Positions 8,903-17,998 of a stretch of DNA of 64,000 nucleotides are shown one piece after another; position 1 is the stretch's first letter; the number at the start of each line of letters is the position of its first letter. The DNA comes from an uncultured Mediterranea sp. (GTDB lineage Bacteria > Bacteroidota > Bacteroidia > Bacteroidales > Bacteroidaceae). The notes beneath the pieces are model-generated. The model did no database searches, was not told the origin of the DNA, and was given only the letters and a program-made list of their open reading frames with translations. Location: assembly GCF_902493215.1 (NCBI RefSeq), contig NZ_CABUOL010000001.1:248001-312000 (forward strand), given 5' to 3'. Both the position numbers and the translations under genes were made by a program.

Positions 8903-10831
8903 TTATAACTTAGTCATTACATCCATCTGAGAAGGCAACACAAACTCGCAACCTTCTTTTTGCAGGAATTCTATAATCTGCACAAACTCCTTTATCCTTT
9001 GCTCGTCCCATTGGTTGGGATGTCCCTGCAGAACGATGTAGGGTTTCTCTACCGCTCCTCCAGCCTTATAGTTCTTCAGGAAATACTTGTAATCCACCTT
9101 ACCGGTACCATCTTCCATATTGATCCGATTGTTCAAGAGACAAACATCTGAACCCTGAAACAGGCGTTCGTTAGCAAAGAACACATACCGATAATTACCA
9201 TTCTCCTGAATAACCCGTGCCGTCAGACTGTCCACCTGATTAAAAGGAGCGCCAAAGGTGGTCAGTTCAACGCCCAACATCGCCTTGCCCAAAGAGTCGG
9301 CCAGTTCAAAATGGCGCTTCTGATGTTCATAGGAGGCCCCTCCGAATTCAGGGCGTTTGTGATCGTATCCATGATGCCAGAACTCGAAAAGGCGGTTCCC
9401 TTCCGCATCCTTGGCTTGCATGTAAGGGCGTAAGGACGATTGAAGAGTGGCGTCGCAACGTTGCATAATGATACCAAACGAAGCCGATATTCCACGTCGT
9501 TTCAATACATCCATCACAGATGCACAACTGCATATATGGTTCTTCACCGACAAATCATCCAATTTCAATATTACTTTAGGAGAACATCCAGCTAGCAGGT
9601 CTTCATCCAAAAACAACAGATTGAAACGATCCTTCAGATGATATACATGATGGGAGCGGAAAAGACGCAGATATTCCTCCTTCTTCGCAGGATTCAGGCA
9701 AGAAGCAATGCGATACAGATCCTTGCAGAAACTCTGTACTTCCCCATCCCACCCGCTAATCTGTTGATAGGGCCATGCCTCCTGACCTTTTTCAACATAT
9801 GGAGTGAGGAAATCTATCGCTTTGTAGAAACTTCTTCCGTCTGCCGACTCCAGTCGGTCGATAGGCAAGCCAGCCCGTTTCGCCATCAGCATGATATTGA
9901 TGACATGGGTCAAGTTCTCTCTGGAGTAGTGGAAAGCAAGTGTCCTACGCAATTCCTGCGGCTGGCTGCCATCTGGCTCCACCTGGCGGAACAGACGTTT
10001 TTCAGGGAAAGCCTTGATTGTCTCTTCAGCCAACTTTCGGTTGCCCGAATAGAGAGCAAAAGTAATAATCTGCGTATCGTACGACACACTATGATTATTT
10101 GCACTGGCGGCTTCCTTCTTGCCTTGCGGGCTTGTCAGCATCCATTCGGTCAATTGCTCAAACCACGCTTTCAGTGCCTTGCTGTCTGCCTCTGTAAACG
10201 AGCGTGATTTCTCCAACAGAGTCACCGCCTCCAGCATTTCGATAAAAGAGTAAGTATCGATAAGTCCCGAACTGCGTCCCTTGTTATTGTCTTTCCCCAT
10301 CACCACTTGCGAATACTCCAGATTCGGATTCATACAAGTAGCCTTGTCCAAGAACCAGACGCGTACCTGTTTCGTAGCTTCAGCCGCATACCGTTCTTCA
10401 CCACTGAAATACCAGGCTAATGTCAACGCTATGACCCTGTCCACCATCTGCCCCAGGGGATAGCGGTCGTAATCGAAGATTTCAGGGTTTACCTCTCCAT
10501 CTTTATTTATATAGGGAAGTCCGTTGGGTTTCGACGGGTCGGGCCAATAATATCGCGCGATGCTCATATAGTCGTGCTTGTCGCCACTGGCCGGCACCTG
10601 CTTCTTCATCATGACCGAAAGCGGCTCCTGCTTCAACCAGCCGTCCGCTTCCTGAAGCAATGCCTCATAGGACGCTGCATAAAAAGGTTTCCGTATCTGT
10701 TTCTTCACTTTGGCCAGATGCTCCATGTCCCAAACGGAGGTTACTTGGATAACGGGGATTACCTTAGTTTCAGCCTTCAATCCCAGCATGCAAGCACAAA
10801 GCACAACTAGTAATAAGATAAACTTCTTCAT
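8903..10831 (-). CDS. Two-domain secreted protein: alginate-lyase-like domain fused to a polysaccharide-deacetylase-like domain
   Basis: After a signal peptide (MKKFILLLVVLCACMLGLKA) comes a helical toroid of the alginate lyase superfamily (about 40-370), with the typical opening YMSIARYYWPDPSKPNGLPYINKDGE and a catalytic-type motif N245-N246-H247 in ASANNHSVSYDTQ. The rest (about 420-642) is a NodB/DUF2334-like fold: KLDD (D425, D426) would be the first metal motif and EFWHHGYDH (H486-H491) the second. Families PL5 and PL38 share the first fold and cleave alginate or glucuronan, so a uronate-rich backbone is a reasonable target, with removal of acetyl groups by the second domain. Both activities are inferred; the usual NNHG is NNHS here. 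Upstream is a TATTTTTG box (10881-10888, minus). Confidence 0.82.
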   Translation of the reverse strand: MKKFILLLVVLCACMLGLKAETKVIPVIQVTSVWDMEHLAKVKKQIRKPFYAASYEALLQEADGWLKQEPLSVMMKKQVPASGDKHDYMSIARYYWPDPSKPNGLPYINKDGEVNPEIFDYDRYPLGQMVDRVIALTLAWYFSGEERYAAEATKQVRVWFLDKATCMNPNLEYSQVVMGKDNNKGRSSGLIDTYSFIEMLEAVTLLEKSRSFTEADSKALKAWFEQLTEWMLTSPQGKKEAASANNHSVSYDTQIITFALYSGNRKLAEETIKAFPEKRLFRQVEPDGSQPQELRRTLAFHYSRENLTHVINIMLMAKRAGLPIDRLESADGRSFYKAIDFLTPYVEKGQEAWPYQQISGWDGEVQSFCKDLYRIASCLNPAKKEEYLRLFRSHHVYHLKDRFNLLFLDEDLLAGCSPKVILKLDDLSVKNHICSCASVMDVLKRRGISASFGIIMQRCDATLQSSLRPYMQAKDAEGNRLFEFWHHGYDHKRPEFGGASYEHQKRHFELADSLGKAMLGVELTTFGAPFNQVDSLTARVIQENGNYRYVFFANERLFQGSDVCLLNNRINMEDGTGKVDYKYFLKNYKAGGAVEKPYIVLQGHPNQWDEQRIKEFVQIIEFLQKEGCEFVLPSQMDVMTKL

Positions 10832-10970
10832 TGGTACTAAATTTTACGTCACATCATTTATAAGTTTCACTTGTCAGATACAAAAATAGGAACCATCCCC
10901 AAAAGTCATTATCAATAATATCCCCAATCCTATCAAATTCAACCCACCTGCCTCCTCTAAAAAAAGGAAT

Positions 10971-11058
10971 GCCCTGCCCAACCCATTCTTTCGCCGAACA
11001 CAAAACAGCCTTTTGTGCTGGAGAAAACAATGGTTTAGGCAGGGCAAAGCAATGCTTT
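10971..11058. repeat. 22-bp palindromic array within a long hairpin
   Basis: Thirteen-base units start at 10980 (AACCCATTCTTTC), 11002 (AAAACAGCCTTTT), 11024 (AAAACAATGGTTT) and 11046 (AAAGCAATGCTTT), exactly 22 apart. The same region forms one hairpin: GCCCTGCC at 10971-10978 pairs with GGCAGGGC at 11038-11045, continuing inward through CCATT/AATGG to CACAAAA/TTTTGTG. The arms differ at four places in the first 21 bases; the two transitions become G-U pairs on the minus strand, on which both flanking genes are transcribed. AAAACAGCCTTTT occurs again at 43685. Confidence 0.85.
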
Positions 11059-11094
11059 TTGAAATCGCACTACTTACCAACTATCTGAAATCAA

Positions 11095-12255
11095 TTACTC
11101 ACACAATTTATAAATCTCGCACGCAGCCATCAGGAAAGCACCCGGTCCGTAAAGTTCTGTCATCTCGCGTGTCACTTTCTTGGGGTCGGCTCCGATAGGT
11201 TGTACCCAACATAATTTCCCATCCGGATCCACTGCGTCAGTCAATGCCTGCCACCCTTTTTTGACAACAGGCAAGAAATCTTTTGCCGGCAGATATCCAC
11301 GATTGATGCCATACGCCAGGCCGTAAACGATGAAGCCTGTCGAACTGGTTTCGGGCGACGGATAGCTGTCCGGATCGAGCAGACTGGCATGCCAATAGCC
11401 GTCTTTTCCCTGAAGTCCGGCCAAACGGGTAGCAAACTCCACGAACAATGCTTCATAAAAGGGACGGAATTCAGTGTCAGCCTCCGGCAAAGTTTTCAGT
11501 ATCTCGGCAAGGCCGGCAATGACCCAACCATTTCCCCGTCCCCAGAAAACTTTCTTACCATTTGCTTCACGCTGGTCAAAGTAACGGCTGTCCCGATAGA
11601 ACATCTTCTCCTCCTTGTCGTACAGATGATTGTAAGTAGCTTTAAACTCTGCATCCATAAAATGCATATATTTCCGATTGCCCGTCAAGCGATAAAGACG
11701 AGTGTATACCGCAGGAGCCATAAACAAGGCATCACACCACGTCCAACGTTCCTGACGCAAATGAGGGACTCTGAAATCTACACTTCCATTGGAAGGATGA
11801 CCCACCAACCACTCTGTACGAGCCAACGTAGGCTCCAACATGTTCTTATCCTTAAACTTTTCGTACAAATCTATGTAAGTTTGGGCTACACAAAAGTCAT
11901 CCGCATGATACATGCGATTGCCCAATTGCCAACGTTGTCCCGAGAAAGTTTTTTTCATCCAGTTGTAATACGTGGAGTCACCTGAAAGCTCTGCCCAGTC
12001 ACACAAGCCCATATACCATGCACCAGCTACCCAACCTCGCTGGTCTTTTGCTCCATGTCGGGTATTGGGGAACTCCTTTATTTGCCAGTCGGCAACTTTT
12101 TTCCCCAGTTGCTCAACGGCCTGCCGGCTCCATACGTTTTCAGTTTTAGTTTCGGATACTTGGGATACATTCAGCCCTGCCCCATTTACTGCATAAGTCA
12201 TTACACTTGCGGACATGCATACGGCCGCACAAAAAGTCTTGATCAATGTTCTCAT
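11095..12255 (-). CDS. Glycoside hydrolase family 105, unsaturated uronyl hydrolase
   Basis: GH105 enzymes (YteR/YesR type) hydrate and release the 4,5-unsaturated uronic acid that a polysaccharide lyase leaves at the chain end. The 386-residue sequence has a signal peptide (cleavage after MTYAVNG region), the (alpha/alpha)6 barrel motifs GWVAGAWYMGLCDW, YHADDFCVAQTYIDLYEK, RWTWCDALFMAPAVY and FWGRGNGWVIAGLAE. D175 in WCDALF is in the position of the catalytic aspartate of YteR. It comes first in the enzyme part of the operon, before the lyase-like gene, so the pair makes sense as sequential steps. The upstream base of the reading frame has a TATCTTTG box on the minus strand (12299-12306). 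Confidence 0.93.
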   Translation of the reverse strand: MRTLIKTFCAAVCMSASVMTYAVNGAGLNVSQVSETKTENVWSRQAVEQLGKKVADWQIKEFPNTRHGAKDQRGWVAGAWYMGLCDWAELSGDSTYYNWMKKTFSGQRWQLGNRMYHADDFCVAQTYIDLYEKFKDKNMLEPTLARTEWLVGHPSNGSVDFRVPHLRQERWTWCDALFMAPAVYTRLYRLTGNRKYMHFMDAEFKATYNHLYDKEEKMFYRDSRYFDQREANGKKVFWGRGNGWVIAGLAEILKTLPEADTEFRPFYEALFVEFATRLAGLQGKDGYWHASLLDPDSYPSPETSSTGFIVYGLAYGINRGYLPAKDFLPVVKKGWQALTDAVDPDGKLCWVQPIGADPKKVTREMTELYGPGAFLMAACEIYKLCE

Positions 12256-12390
12256 GGATAGAATATCAATATCTATGTTTGTTTATCAATTGTCGAAACA
12301 AAGATAGAGGAATCCCACAAAATGTTCTATCAATTCTATTCAGAAACTTATCAATATCGTCCCAATATAGAACTGACAGATCCATTTGGA

Positions 12391-15300
12391 TCAAGCCTGA
12401 TCTTTTTTCATCTGTACCCATTCCGTAGGCGAATAGCCATAGAAGTTCTTGAAACAACTGGTAAAATAGGCATGACTGTTGAACCCAGCATATACTGCGA
12501 CCTCCGATATCGTATAAGATGACTCCAACAAAAGTTTGGCCGCGATTTCCAATCTTTTGTTACGTATCAGTTCTGTCGGAGACAATTCTGTGACAGCCTT
12601 CAGTTTCCGATACAGATTAGACCTGCTCAACCCCAACTCGGAGCTTAACAAATCAATATTCAAATCAGGATTGGAGATATTCTTTTCAATGACTTCAAAC
12701 AGTTTTTGGGTAAAGCGGTCATCGCCCGATACAATCTCAATACCCATGGCATCAGGAGCAAACTTTTTGCCATACAGTTTTTTCAATTTTTCTCGCGATA
12801 AAAGAATGTTTTGCAATCGGCTTACCAGAATTTCAATGTTGAAAGGCTTCACAATGTAGTCATCAGCCCCTACCGAGAAACCTTCTTTGATATGTTCTAC
12901 CATCGACTTGGCTGTCATCAGAACTACCGGAATATGCTCCAGCTGAATATCATCCTTAATGCGTCTGCACAACTCCAGACCGTCCATTTTAGGCATCATA
13001 ATGTCGCTCAACACCAAGTCTGGATATTTCTGTAAAGCCAACTCCAAAGCATCTGCTCCATTATCTGCTTCCACAATGTAATAATAATCTTCCAGATATT
13101 CCTTCACATACTGACGTACATCGGCATTGTCTTCTACCAGCAGTACCGTCCATTTCCGTCCGACAGGTACCTTTTCATGCGTTCCTCCAGAAACAATCAC
13201 CTCATCCGCCACCGAACTGCCCCTTTCGATATCCTGCTCGGAATAGGCTGAAGAAAGAATAGGGATATATACAGTGAACGCACTACCTTTTGAAGGGCTG
13301 GAATCGACCGTTATACAACCATGATGTAACTTGACTATCGTGTGTACCAGACTAAGCCCCAAGCCTGTCCCTACTTCTGCCGGCACTTGCTCCTCTACCT
13401 GATAGAAAGGAGTGAATATGTGTTTCAATTCCTCCTCAGGTATGCCACAACCACTATCTGAAACACTAATGAGGGCAAACTCCATCTCTTGCGGTATTTC
13501 CGCCGGTAATGTTGTCCGCAATTCTGTCGGAATCTCTTGATACCCACATTTCTTCAAAGACAAGACGATGCGCCCATTATCGGGAGTAAACTTTATCGCA
13601 TTGGAAAGAAGATTGAAAACGACCTTCTCAACCAGTGATTTATCGAACCAGGCATAAAAAGAACTCTCATCTTTCTCAAACTCAAAATGAATGGACTTCC
13701 TCATGGCCAAATGAGAGAAGGCCAAATGAATCTCTTCCAAGAAAGGTATCAGATTGCTTTTGGATATGTGCAAATCCAGCTTTCCTTCCTGACTCTTTCT
13801 CAAATCCAACAGCTGATTGACCAACAACAACAGACGCTGGGCATTACTATAAACCAAATCCAACTTGTTACGGACAACGCTCGTCAATCCCGACATTGCT
13901 ACCAGTTCCTGCAATGGCGAAATGACCAATGTCAACGGAGTTCGCAATTCATGCGAGAAATTGGTAAACATACGAATCTTGTTTTCATGGAATTCATCCT
14001 GCTGCTTTTGCAATTGTTGCTGATAGTACAGTTCTCTCTCAAGCTTCTGTTTCTTGCTGACATAATACATGATAAGGACCAGAACCGTCAACACAAGAAC
14101 AACATAAAACGAATAGGCATACCAGGTTCTCCACAGAGGCGGATGAATTTCAATCACAAGCTTTCTGGTTTTTTCCTGCCACACACCGTCGTTATTGGCA
14201 GCCTTTACCTCAAACACATACGTACCAGGCGAGAGATTCGTATAATAGGCTTCCGTTCGATTACCTATATAATGCCATTCCTTATCGTACCCATGTAAAA
14301 AAGTGGCATACTGATTCTGGTCCGAAAACACATAGTTCAAGGCACTGTAAGCGATGGACAAATTATTCTGGTTATACTCCAAACTTACTTTATCAACATC
14401 ATCCAACACAACATTCAAAATACCCGTTTCATCCTGCGGCTTGATAAGCCGGTTATTGATAGTCAGACTGTTCAATACCAACGAAGGTACATAAGAATTT
14501 TGCTGTATTTCTGCCGGATTGAACGTTATGAAACCATTATTGCCTCCGAAGGCAATCTCACCGTTGGGCAACAAAATACCACTATGAGGTGTAAATTCTT
14601 CTATTCCAATACCATTATTCAAGTGATAATTTACAAAAGATTCCTCCTCAGGATTAAAACACGAAATTCCGCTGGTAGTAGACAACCACAAATTACCTTT
14701 TCTGTCTTCAACTACAGCTGCAACCTCGTTATCAATCACCCCCTGATCCTTTGTATACGATTTGATGATACCTTTACCATCCTCATACAGGGCTATACCG
14801 CCTCCAAATGTGCCAATCCAGATTCTTCCACGCTGATCTTTCAAGATAGAAGTCACATAATTGTCCAACAAATGTGCACTTCCCTTTCCACCAGCATAAT
14901 AATGTTCATATTTCTTTGACAACAAGTCATACCTGAACAAGCCATGACTTCGGGTACCAAACAGCATTACATCCGGCGCCAACTCAAACAGACAACGAGC
15001 ACTGAAAGCCGGCAAAATCCGACCATCAGCCGTCTGGAAATCCTTCTGTGTCCTACCATCCGGCCATCGACAGAGCAATCCTTTTTCTGATGCATTGGCA
15101 ACCCACATACGCCCAGCCCTATCTCTCAATATTGAATAGATGGCTGCTGTCTCTTCCGGCAGACGATAAACCAACGTATAAAGCTTCTTTTTTAGATCAA
15201 ACCGATAAATAGCTCCTTTAGCTGTTCCACACCATAAAGTATCCCCTTCCAAATAAGGGCATTTCACCATATTCTGATTATATTTCTGAACTGCTTTTCC

Positions 15301-16488
15301 TTCAATCGGATAATAAGTATATTTCGAACCATCCTTATAATCATACACAAGAATTCCTCCTCCCTCCGTTGCAATATACACATCATCGTCAGCTCCACAT
15401 GCCATAATGCCATATACACTTAAATAAGTATTCAAGATAGAAGCGGGATCATGGAATACAAATCTGTCATTAAGAACACTGGAGCAGTTTACTCCACCCG
15501 AGTAGGTTCCCACCCACAATGTCTGACTTTTGTCCACATACAAGGCATAAACGGAAAAATGCGTTAAATACCCACGTCTCAACGACACATCCGAATGTCG
15601 GACAATCTCATCCGTATTCAGATCCAACACGTACAATCCGTCGAAAGTTCCAATCAATAACTGTCCTTGATATTCTATAATCCGCCGGATACTGTTACTG
15701 TTCAGCGGACTATTGTACTGCGTAAAGAAGTGAGTTGTATTTTGTTGTAAATTAATCCGGCAGAGTCCTGTATACTTACTGCCTACCCAAACATTACCCT
15801 TCACATCTTCATAAATTACAGAGACCGAGTTTCCTGACAAACGAATATCGGGTGAAGACTCTGTCAAATGCCTTTGCACATGTAACTGCGGATTACAGAT
15901 CCATATCCCATCACCAGAGGTACCTATCCAAAATTGTCCGTCGTGTGTTTCGCAAATAGAAGTAATACCTTTATTCTTTAATTCTTCGATGTGCTGAAAA
16001 GAACGATAATTACCTGTTGGTATCTCATAGATATAAAGTCCTTGTCCAGTCCCTATCCACAAACGGTCATGCGAATCGACCAACAGACAATTGATTGCAA
16101 TATCCTCAAGTTCCCAATACGGACTGTTGGCCACGCGTGTCATTCTGTTTGTCTTCATATCCAACACATTCAAACCGTGAAAAGTTCCAATCCACAGATT
16201 CTGATTATAATCTTCTGCCAGACAATAAATATGATTGTTGCTCAAGCTCAACGAGTCCTTCGGGTCATTTTTATAAACTACAAAATTTTTCCCGTCATAA
16301 CGGTTCAATCCATTGCGCGTAGCAAACCACATATAGCCTTTGGAGTCCTGGAGAATATCCAAAACTGAAATCTGTGACAAGCCATCTTTCAGATTCAAAT
16401 TGGAAAAATAAAAGTCCGGAGACGAATACAAATCCGTATGAAAGAAAAGAATCCCAATAAGGGTTATCAAAAGGTTGATGCGTTTCAT
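12391..16488 (-). CDS. Hybrid two-component system regulator (HTCS), sensor kinase-receiver-AraC fusion
   Basis: HTCS proteins sense glycan fragments in the periplasm and activate the nearby utilization genes. All domains are present in 1365 residues: signal peptide (1-22), two beta-propeller units of two-component-regulator repeats (about 25-700, with many WIGT, DSKGYMWFATRNGLNRYDG-like blades), a Y_Y_Y domain (about 705-785), one membrane span (790-811), HisKA with H846 in FSHELRTPL, an ATPase with DSGCGIPEEEL and GTGLGLSLV, a receiver with D1162 in VLSDIMMPKMDG, and an AraC-type helix-turn-helix at the end (GLSRSNLYRKLKAVTELSP, YAGFNSHAYFTSCFKNFYG). It is placed last of the locus genes, divergent from none, and likely controls 1-12.3 kb. 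A minus-strand promoter candidate is at 16530-16559. Confidence 0.96.
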   Translation of the reverse strand: MKRINLLITLIGILFFHTDLYSSPDFYFSNLNLKDGLSQISVLDILQDSKGYMWFATRNGLNRYDGKNFVVYKNDPKDSLSLSNNHIYCLAEDYNQNLWIGTFHGLNVLDMKTNRMTRVANSPYWELEDIAINCLLVDSHDRLWIGTGQGLYIYEIPTGNYRSFQHIEELKNKGITSICETHDGQFWIGTSGDGIWICNPQLHVQRHLTESSPDIRLSGNSVSVIYEDVKGNVWVGSKYTGLCRINLQQNTTHFFTQYNSPLNSNSIRRIIEYQGQLLIGTFDGLYVLDLNTDEIVRHSDVSLRRGYLTHFSVYALYVDKSQTLWVGTYSGGVNCSSVLNDRFVFHDPASILNTYLSVYGIMACGADDDVYIATEGGGILVYDYKDGSKYTYYPIEGKAVQKYNQNMVKCPYLEGDTLWCGTAKGAIYRFDLKKKLYTLVYRLPEETAAIYSILRDRAGRMWVANASEKGLLCRWPDGRTQKDFQTADGRILPAFSARCLFELAPDVMLFGTRSHGLFRYDLLSKKYEHYYAGGKGSAHLLDNYVTSILKDQRGRIWIGTFGGGIALYEDGKGIIKSYTKDQGVIDNEVAAVVEDRKGNLWLSTTSGISCFNPEEESFVNYHLNNGIGIEEFTPHSGILLPNGEIAFGGNNGFITFNPAEIQQNSYVPSLVLNSLTINNRLIKPQDETGILNVVLDDVDKVSLEYNQNNLSIAYSALNYVFSDQNQYATFLHGYDKEWHYIGNRTEAYYTNLSPGTYVFEVKAANNDGVWQEKTRKLVIEIHPPLWRTWYAYSFYVVLVLTVLVLIMYYVSKKQKLERELYYQQQLQKQQDEFHENKIRMFTNFSHELRTPLTLVISPLQELVAMSGLTSVVRNKLDLVYSNAQRLLLLVNQLLDLRKSQEGKLDLHISKSNLIPFLEEIHLAFSHLAMRKSIHFEFEKDESSFYAWFDKSLVEKVVFNLLSNAIKFTPDNGRIVLSLKKCGYQEIPTELRTTLPAEIPQEMEFALISVSDSGCGIPEEELKHIFTPFYQVEEQVPAEVGTGLGLSLVHTIVKLHHGCITVDSSPSKGSAFTVYIPILSSAYSEQDIERGSSVADEVIVSGGTHEKVPVGRKWTVLLVEDNADVRQYVKEYLEDYYYIVEADNGADALELALQKYPDLVLSDIMMPKMDGLELCRRIKDDIQLEHIPVVLMTAKSMVEHIKEGFSVGADDYIVKPFNIEILVSRLQNILLSREKLKKLYGKKFAPDAMGIEIVSGDDRFTQKLFEVIEKNISNPDLNIDLLSSELGLSRSNLYRKLKAVTELSPTELIRNKRLEIAAKLLLESSYTISEVAVYAGFNSHAYFTSCFKNFYGYSPTEWVQMKKDQA

Positions 16489-16529
16489 TATTAGATGACT
16501 TATTTTTTGTATAACACCGAATCAGTTCA

Positions 16530-16559
16530 CAAAAATACAAGCTTTTTCGATTGTACAAT
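16530..16559 (-). promoter_or_regulatory. Candidate promoter of the HTCS gene
   Basis: On the minus strand ATTG (16556-16559) is followed after 18 bases by TATTTTTG (16530-16537), close to the Bacteroides TTTG/TAnnTTTG pattern, about 42 bases before the ATG. Confidence 0.45.
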
Positions 16560-16641
16560 CATATTTCCCCTTCAAATTTTCCATATCGGCAAAAAGAAGT
16601 TTCTCCCAATTCTTTTCTCCAAAACAAAACAGGTTTCCCCA

Positions 16642-16724
16642 TTCCCCGTGCCAGAGACACCTTTTCACATGGCATGTGAACAAATTTCTCCGGCAATGTG
16701 AAAAGGCATCCCTGGCACAGGGAA
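16642..16724 (-). repeat. Long imperfect hairpin with 22-bp internal period
   Basis: Arms at 16642-16670 and 16696-16724 match at 25 of 29 positions, with a 25-base loop that itself holds CACATG-G-CATGTG. All four mismatches are transitions of the kind that give G-U pairs in minus-strand RNA and A-C clashes in plus-strand RNA. Both neighbours (DUF418 gene before, HTCS gene after) are read on the minus strand. GGCA..TGTGAA-like motifs recur at 16671, 16692 and 16714, about 22 bases apart. No T-run follows, so it is not a plain terminator. Confidence 0.82.
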
Positions 16725-16786
16725 CGGAAAGAGAAAAGCGGAAGAAGAAATAACTTAACGCCCTGAGAGCTTGGCATCCGTCTTTA

Positions 16787-17998
16787 TCAACCCCTGCGGG
16801 CCCCCAGCCAAGTCAGCTTCTTCCATACCCATTCCAACGGTCCCTGCCTGTGACGTCCGAGCCACCAGCGGCTGAAAAGGAGCTGAAGCGTAAAGATACC
16901 TAAAGCAATCAGCAGGCAGACCGTAGCACCCGTATAGCGATACAATCCCAAACCGAAACCATAGAACAGGGATACACCGATAATGGATTGAAGGATATAG
17001 TTCGTCAGGCTCATCCTGCCATAGGGAATGAACAGACGCTGAAACTTGAACCCTTCTCCACGGTCGTACCAAACCAAGGTGAATAGGCCGACAAGTACCA
17101 CCATCAGCAGGAAGTTACTGATGGAAGGAAGGGCAATGTCGAGCGGCATGGCCAGCCGTGGGCAACCCTCCACCCAGGCCGGATAGGCACTCCTCGCAAT
17201 ATGGAAAGGCACAAACAGCACGGCAGCCCATAACACCAGCCACTTCCAGCGGCGTATGGAAGCCGGAGTATTCCTGAAGAGTTGTTCCCGACCGGCCACC
17301 ATGCCGAAGAGGAACAAGCCGCCTATCTGGAAAATGCGGCCGTTCTCTATCTGCCATAAATTACCATACAACTGGCCGTAAGTGATGTTCGACGCGATGA
17401 CTTCCCACACATTACCCGACTCCATGACAGGCTTGGCCAGCTTGGCATAGGTCAGCCAATGGTTTCCATAATCAAGGAAGGGGATATCCAACAGAGCGCA
17501 TAGCAGACGAATCCACTCCAAGGGTTGAAGAATCATGATAACGGCTACCGTCAGTACCACACGGTTGGACAGACGGCAAAGAGCCACCAGCAGAAGCCCC
17601 ATTACCGAATAGAGCAACAGGATGTCGCCGTTGTAGAAGAGGGAATGGAGCTGCGAGAAAAGCAGCAGCAGAAACATGCGCCAGACAAACCGCCCCCTGA
17701 AAGGCATGCCCCGACGGGCCGCATTGTCGAGCTGGATGAAGAAACTGAAGCCGAAAAGCAGGGAAAAGGTAGAGAATGCCTTCCCCGCCAGCAAGAACCA
17801 GGTGGTATTCCATACTTCCTTGTCCAAGGCCGTCAGCCACTGGGGAACTCTCTCGGGAATGTAATACAGATTGTAATGCTCAAAGCAATGTACAATCACA
17901 ATGGCACACAAGGCCAGGCCGCGCAGAGCGTCGACCACTTCGATGCGGTTTGTCTGTGTCTGATTCATTTTTCTTCTGCCGTTTTGAAGGCGGTTCAT
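16787..17998 (-). CDS. DUF418/YeiB-like multi-pass membrane protein
   Basis: The 403-residue protein has about ten hydrophobic spans and the family pattern: RIEVVDALRGLALCAIVIVHC near the N-terminus and, in the last third, FIPYGRMSLTNYILQSIIGVSLFYGFGLGLY, which is the DUF418 signature. The family's reaction is unknown; it is distantly related to acyltransferase-3 membrane enzymes. Its ATG overlaps the stop of the GH3 gene (ATGA at 17995-17998), so the two are translationally coupled. A start at M11 (17968) is also possible. The coupling suggests a shared role in handling beta-glucosides or acylated sugars, but this is only a guess from context. Confidence 0.85.
   Translation of the reverse strand: MNRLQNGRRKMNQTQTNRIEVVDALRGLALCAIVIVHCFEHYNLYYIPERVPQWLTALDKEVWNTTWFLLAGKAFSTFSLLFGFSFFIQLDNAARRGMPFRGRFVWRMFLLLLFSQLHSLFYNGDILLLYSVMGLLLVALCRLSNRVVLTVAVIMILQPLEWIRLLCALLDIPFLDYGNHWLTYAKLAKPVMESGNVWEVIASNITYGQLYGNLWQIENGRIFQIGGLFLFGMVAGREQLFRNTPASIRRWKWLVLWAAVLFVPFHIARSAYPAWVEGCPRLAMPLDIALPSISNFLLMVVLVGLFTLVWYDRGEGFKFQRLFIPYGRMSLTNYILQSIIGVSLFYGFGLGLYRYTGATVCLLIALGIFTLQLLFSRWWLGRHRQGPLEWVWKKLTWLGARRG

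Noticed and set aside
16642..16724. A simple rho-independent terminator of the DUF418 gene.
   Set aside because: The stem is long enough but no T-run follows on the minus strand, and the internal 22-bp period is not explained.
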